DNA of 64,000 bases from Cynocephalus volans (Eukaryota; Chordata; Mammalia; Dermoptera; Cynocephalidae), in assembly GCF_027409185.1 (NCBI RefSeq), contig NC_084472.1, positions 88,552,427 to 88,616,426 on the forward strand, written 5' to 3'. Shown here in pieces: positions 59,227 through 64,000 of the stretch. How positions within the stretch are numbered: position 1 is the first letter of the stretch; every line of letters starts with the position of its first letter. Under the pieces are notes generated by a model. The model did no database searches, was not told the origin of the DNA, and saw only the letters and a list, made by a program, of their open reading frames with translations. A program made the translations under genes and the position numbers.

Positions 59227-61870
59227 CCTTGGAGCAAATACTAAAAACAATAAAGCAAAGACTTATTGCTAATAAGTCAATAGTAAAGATAAAATGGAAC
59301 CATAAAAAATCTATCAGGTCATGCAAAAGAAGGCAATAAAGAGCAAAAAAGAAGAAAAAGAAAAAGAATAGATAAGATACAAAGAAAACAACTAGCAAGA
59401 ATAGATAGGACAAGTAGAAAAAAAAAAACTACCAAGATTAAATTAAGCCATATCAGTAATTACATTAAATGGTAAGTGGTCAAACATACCTACTAAAAGG
59501 CAAATTTTCAGATTGATGAAAAAAGCAAGTTGCAAATATGCCTTCTATAAGAAACCCTACCTTAAATATAAAGCTACAGAGAGATTAAAAGTAAAATGAT
59601 GGAAAAAGATATTCCATGCAAACATTAAACAAAAGAAAGCTGGAATATCTACATTAATATCAGTCAAAGGAAACTTCAAATAAAGGAATATTATCAGGAT
59701 AAAGAGGGACATAATGTAATGATGAAAGGGTAAATTCATCAAGAAGATATAATTTCTAAATGGATATGCACCTAAAAACATAGCTTTGAAATACTTAAGG
59801 CAAACTGATAGAAATGAAATGGAAAAATACATGATTATAGTTGGAGACTTCAACACTCCTCTCAGTAGTTGAGATCACAAATAGAAAGAAAATTAGTGAA
59901 GATACTAAAGATTTGAACAACACCATCAATCAACTTAACATAATTGACATTTATAGAACTTTCTACTCAACAACAGCGGAATAAACATTCTTTCAAAATG
60001 CATATGGAATATTCACAAGATAGATCATTTTTTAGGCCACAAAATAAATCTCAGCAATTTTAAATGAATCAAAATTGCACAGAGTATATTGTCTGAACAT
60101 TATGAGATTAAACTAGAAAAAGTTAACAAAAGAACTAGAAAATTCCTAAATATTTGGAAATCAAACAGTATACTTCTAAATAATCTAGGTATAAAAGACG
60201 AAATCACAGAGAAATTTAGAAATGATATGAATGAACAAAAAAGGAATCCAACACATCAAAAGATGTGGACTACAAATAAAATGTTACTAAGAAGGAACAT
60301 CAAAGCATTAACTGCTTCTATTAGAAAAGAAGAGCAATTAAAAATCAATAATTTAAACTTCCACCTTATGAAGCTAGGGAGAAAAAAAAGAGCAAATTAA
60401 GCCCAAAGCAAGCAGGAGAAAGGAAATATAAAGATGACGGCAACAATCAAACAGGAAGAATAAATTAAATAAATAAAACCAAGAACTAGATCTTTGAAAA
60501 TATCAATAAAGTTCATAAACTTTTAGCAGACTGATAAGAAAAAAGAGAGAGAACACACAAATTACCAGTATCAGGATGAAAGAAGGGATATTACTACTGA
60601 TATTGAGAGCATTATAAGAGTAAGGGTGTATTATGAAGAAAATTTCCCCAATAAATTTGATAACTTATATGAAACTGACAAATTCCTTAAAAATACAACT
60701 ATTAAAGTTCACTTTTTAAAAAAGTAGACAACCTGAATAATCTTATACTCTTACAGAAATTTGAATTCATCTTTATAAATCTTCCCTCAAAAGAAAAAAA
60801 ACAAGCTCTGATGACTTTAATAGTGAATTCTATCATGTATTTAAGGAATAAATTACAGTGATTCTACACAAATTCTTCCAGGAAATAGAATAAGAAGGGA
60901 CCCATCCTAATACTTTATGAGGCCACATTACTCTGATATCAAAGCCAAAATCATCATAAGAAAAATAAAGACCAATATTTATCATGATTATAGATGCAAA
61001 AATACCTAACAAAATCAAATTCAACAATTAAGTTGCAAGAATAATACATCATGACCAAGTTAATTTTATCTCAGGAATGCAAGATTGGTTCAACCTTCAA
61101 AAGCCCATGTAATTCACCATATCAATGGACTAAAAAAGAAAAGCCAAATAATTATGTCAATAGATTCAGAAACAGCATTTAACAAAATTTAATGTCCATT
61201 TATTATAAAAACACTCATAAACGTGGGTATAGAAGGGAACTTCATCAACTTGATAAAGATCACCCCAAAAACAAAAACAAAAAACAAATAAAAAACTAGC
61301 ACTAATGTTATTATTAATAGTGAAAATCCAAATGGTTCTCCCTATGTTTGTTATCTTGGCAAAGATATCTTTTCCCATTCCTCTTATTCAACATTGTTTT
61401 GGTGATCTTAGCCAGTGCAATAAGGCAAGAAAAAGAAATAAAACTGTCTTCATTTCACAGTACATAATTGTCTATATAAAAAAATCCTTTAAAATATATA
61501 GAAAAAAATACTAGAAATAAGTGAATTTAGCAAGGTTATTGGACATAAGACCAATATTTAAAATTAATTGTATTTCAATATATTACAAATGAATGATTGG
61601 AACTTGAAATTAAAAAATGATATGATACACATTAGCATTTAAAACAGGAAAATGTTTAGTAACAAATCTAACAAAATATGTGCAAGCTTTGCTCACCAAA
61701 AACTACCAAATATTGATGAAAGGAATTTAAAAGACCTAAATAAGTTGAGATATATACCATGTTTATAGATGAGAAGACTTAATAGTGCTAAGATATAACT
61801 TGTCTACAAAATGATAAAGAGATTTAACAGAATGTTAATAAAAATCCCAGTAGGTTTTTATTTATTTGTG

Positions 61871-61880
61871 GGGGGGGGGG
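61871..61880. repeat. G10 homopolymer
   Basis: A run of ten G's inside the L1 ORF2 remnant; low complexity and length-uncertain in any assembly. Confidence 0.85.
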
Positions 61881-61935
61881 TAAAATTGGCAACCTGACTC
61901 TAAAATGTATACAGAAAACAAATGACCTAGAATAG

Positions 61936-62141
61936 CCAAAACTATTTTTTTTGTGTGTGTGTGACCGGTAAGGGGAACATCACCCTTGGCTTGGTGTCGC
62001 CCGCACCGCGCTCAGCCAGTGAGCACACCTGCCATCCCTATATAGGATCTGAACCCGCGGCTTTGGCACTCCCAGCACTGCTGCGCTCCCAGCGCTGCAC
62101 TCTACCGAGTGAGCCACGGGGCTGGACCCAAAACTATTTTT
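61936..62141 (-). mobile_element. Dimeric tRNA-derived SINE (CYN-like) with 14-bp target duplication, inserted in L1
   Basis: Perfect CCAAAACTATTTTT lies at 61936-61949 and 62128-62141. On the minus strand the first unit runs from GGTCCAGCCCCGTGGCTCAC through a B box (GGTTCAGATCC, plus-strand 62045-62055). A second tRNA-like unit (GCTCACTGGCTGAGCGCGG ... CCCCTTACCGGTCAC) and an A-rich tail follow. Confidence 0.92.
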
Positions 62142-62760
62142 AAAAAGAAAAAAGTGAGAGGACTTACATTACTTGATTTTGAATCTTACTATAAAGCCAC
62201 AGTAATTAAAATAGTGTGCTACTGGTATAATTACAGATATCAGTGGAACAGAATATCCAGAATTAGACCTATGAATATATTCTCAGTTGATTTCAACAAA
62301 GGTACAAAGGCAGTTCAATGGAGAAAGAAGACCCTTTTCAGCAAATGGTGTTGGAACAATTTTACATCTATATGTTAAAAAAGTGAACATCATGCCATGT
62401 ACAAAAACTAATTCTAAATGGATCATAGACATAAATATAAAACCTAGAAGAATATGAGAAAATGTTGTAATCTTAGATTTGGCACAGATTTCATAGGATA
62501 CAAAAAACATGAACCATAGAAAGAAAATAATTGATAAATTTTACTTCATGAAAATTAAAAACTGCTTTTTGAAAGATCCAGTTTAGAAAATGAAAAATGC
62601 TAGAGATTTGGAGGAATACATTTGCAAAACACTTATCTGGGAAAAGACTTGTTCACAGAATATATAAAGAACTATTTCAACTCAATAATAATAACATACA
62701 CAGCTCAGTGGAAAGATAAAAATAATTTGTTATAAAGAATTCACCACAGAAGAGATTCAG

Positions 62761-64000
62761 ATAACAAATAAGCACAAGATGCCTAATACAATTAATGCAT
62801 AACTTAATTCATTTTGGTTATTAGTTTCTATAGATTGCTTCTTTCCTGCATATGGGCCATACTTCCTTGCTTCTGGGCAGGTCTCAGTTTTTTTTGTTGA
62901 AAACAGTACATTTAAAATTATAAGCCCATAAATATGTACAATCAATATGTGTCAGTTAAAAAATAAATTCCTTTTTCAAAAAGGATAGTACATTGAAATT
63001 TTAAAAATAAATAAATAAATAAAATCATATAATGTGGACATTCTGGAATTCAGACTCTTTTCACTCCCCAAAGTTTTTTATAACTGCTGTTGTGTTTATT
63101 TTTACTGTTGTTATTATTTGTTTAGTTATTTTTCTGAACTAATTCTGTCAAGTCTGTATTCTTTGTTGTGTGTGGCCAATAAAATTCCTGCTCAGTTAAC
63201 TTAGTGATCAGCTAATGGTTAGAGAGAGGGTTTTTTTAATACCTGGAACCAATAAGCCTCCCCGTCTTTGCCAGTGGGTTAACTGTGCATGTTGGGCACA
63301 TATTCTGTACTCAGCAGAGCTGCTGACAGCCCTGCCTTCGCCTTCACTTCTTCCTTGTGCAGAATTTCCAGGTTAGTCAGAGGCAACAGCTTAGGGCATT
63401 CTCAGGTCTTTCCTGAGCATGCACATAACCCTGGGCATGCACGTGGTGCAGATGTGTGTGGCCGTCTAGATTTCCTGAAATATGTAGGAACTTTTCAAAG
63501 TCCCATGGATATCTCATTCTCTGGCTTTTTCTTTGAAATTTTTTGGTTAGCCTATTATTTGCCCCCAACTGTTATCTACTGCCACAGGCAGTTGCAGAGT
63601 TAAGCAATTGCTTTTAAATGTTTTTGACAAATGTCCCCAGAAAAAGGCTTTGACACCAGGTGAGCTCAGAGTCATGTCAAATAAAGACCGTCTTGCAAGT
63701 GGGGCTCCCAGGGAACCACCCAACAGGTTAAATAATGGTAATTCTCTAGGAATGAGGCCTTGAAGAACTCCCATTTTGCCCTTTCTGGTGGCTGCCAGGC
63801 TGCTGGTTTTCACTGTGATTGGGAGGCTGTTGATTTTCAAGGCTAACACAGAGCCGAAGGGAAAGGAATGAAAACAGGGCAAGTTAAAATGCCATAAAAC
63901 TAGCTGTTCTTACCAAGATTCGGCCATTTTTCTTAAAGAAACACACCCTGGATTGCTGCCAGACTGTAGTTAATTTCTAGAGTTCTAAAAAAAAGCTGCC
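62761..64000. other. Possible unclassified old interspersed repeat, no gene recognised
   Basis: The stretch 62815-63600 reads like a known mammalian repeat by phrase ('gtctgtattctttgttgtg', 'acctggaaccaataagcctc') but I cannot name its family or orientation. An (AAAT)n run lies at about 63004-63022. Open frames at 63289-63882 on both strands overlap and have no recognised product. Confidence 0.35.

Larger units (their letters stand above)
57722..62760 (+). mobile_element. Old L1, sense, about 5 kb spanning ORF1 to ORF2, with three later insertions
   Basis: ORF1 remnants include NSCNKLISRLGRAKERINEYE and GNFPKLMKDSKSQIQETQRT-like segments (57990-58420), followed by the inter-ORF region (to about 59010). 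ORF2 follows with an endonuclease VGDFNTP-like segment near 59840, reverse-transcriptase remnants (60980-61440) and the C-terminal part (62150-62750). All frames carry many stops and shifts; it is inactive. Insertions are a SINE (57944-58020), MER20 (59015-59226) and a dimeric SINE (61950-62127). No 5' UTR or intact 3' tail was seen. Confidence 0.85.

Noticed and set aside
63289-63882. Overlapping frames of about 104 and 111 codons on opposite strands
   Set aside because: They shadow each other partly, have no recognised domain and lie in or next to what looks like an old repeat.

Overview
This is vertebrate, specifically placental-mammal, nuclear DNA. It holds one recognisable protein-coding gene with an intron, one processed pseudogene, and many mammalian interspersed repeats (L1, L2, MIR, hAT elements, ERVL/MaLR-type LTRs). 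The lineage clue is a set of tRNA-derived SINEs with tRNA-Ile-like bodies and clear A and B boxes (about 1876-1953, 19401-19493, 31551-31700, 54253-54369, 57944-58020 and 61950-62127), some dimeric. These fit the CYN SINEs known from colugos (Dermoptera). No Alu, B1, carnivore or ruminant SINE was seen. I infer a colugo-like genome with moderate confidence; the SINE subfamily was not checked against a library.

Positions 1-4754 are the 3' part of ING2 (inhibitor of growth 2). A GC-rich CpG island (about 1-720) contains a candidate alternative first coding exon (640-691) whose GT donor is in phase with the unmistakable exon 2 (4084-4754). Exon 2 encodes the rest of the ING region, a nuclear localisation signal, a complete C4HC3 PHD finger and a basic tail. 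Joined, they predict a 240-residue protein resembling the described short ING2b isoform. The canonical ING2a first exon is not in the window and must lie upstream of position 1. A perfect 53-bp tandem duplication sits in the intron just before exon 2.

Positions 4755-64000 look like a gene-poor downstream desert. About 9.6-14.7 kb is repeat-poor and unexplained. About 14.7-22.2 kb is a stack of L2, L1, SINE and MITE insertions. At 24514-25088 a GC-rich insertion with an A-rich tail is flanked by a perfect 15-bp target-site duplication, so it is a retrocopy of an unrecognised transcript. At 28-30 kb lie old antisense L1 3' ends. An RPL9 processed pseudogene occupies 30789-31482 on the minus strand, with a young SINE just beyond it. 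Solo LTRs follow (32981-33480, 39822-40347, 43614-43993, 45278-45788, 46700-47138), several interrupting older repeats. A 33-nt 5' fragment of U2 snRNA with 14-bp duplications lies at 43321-43381, and a perfect 22-bp-arm hairpin at 45846-45894. The last 7 kb are dominated by old sense-strand L1 copies, one about 5 kb long and carrying three later insertions.

I found no new multi-gene system. The most informative points are the ING2 alternative first exon, the orphan retrocopy, the U2 fragment, the hairpin and the dated insertion nests. Repeat boundaries are read by eye and approximate unless a target-site duplication fixes them.
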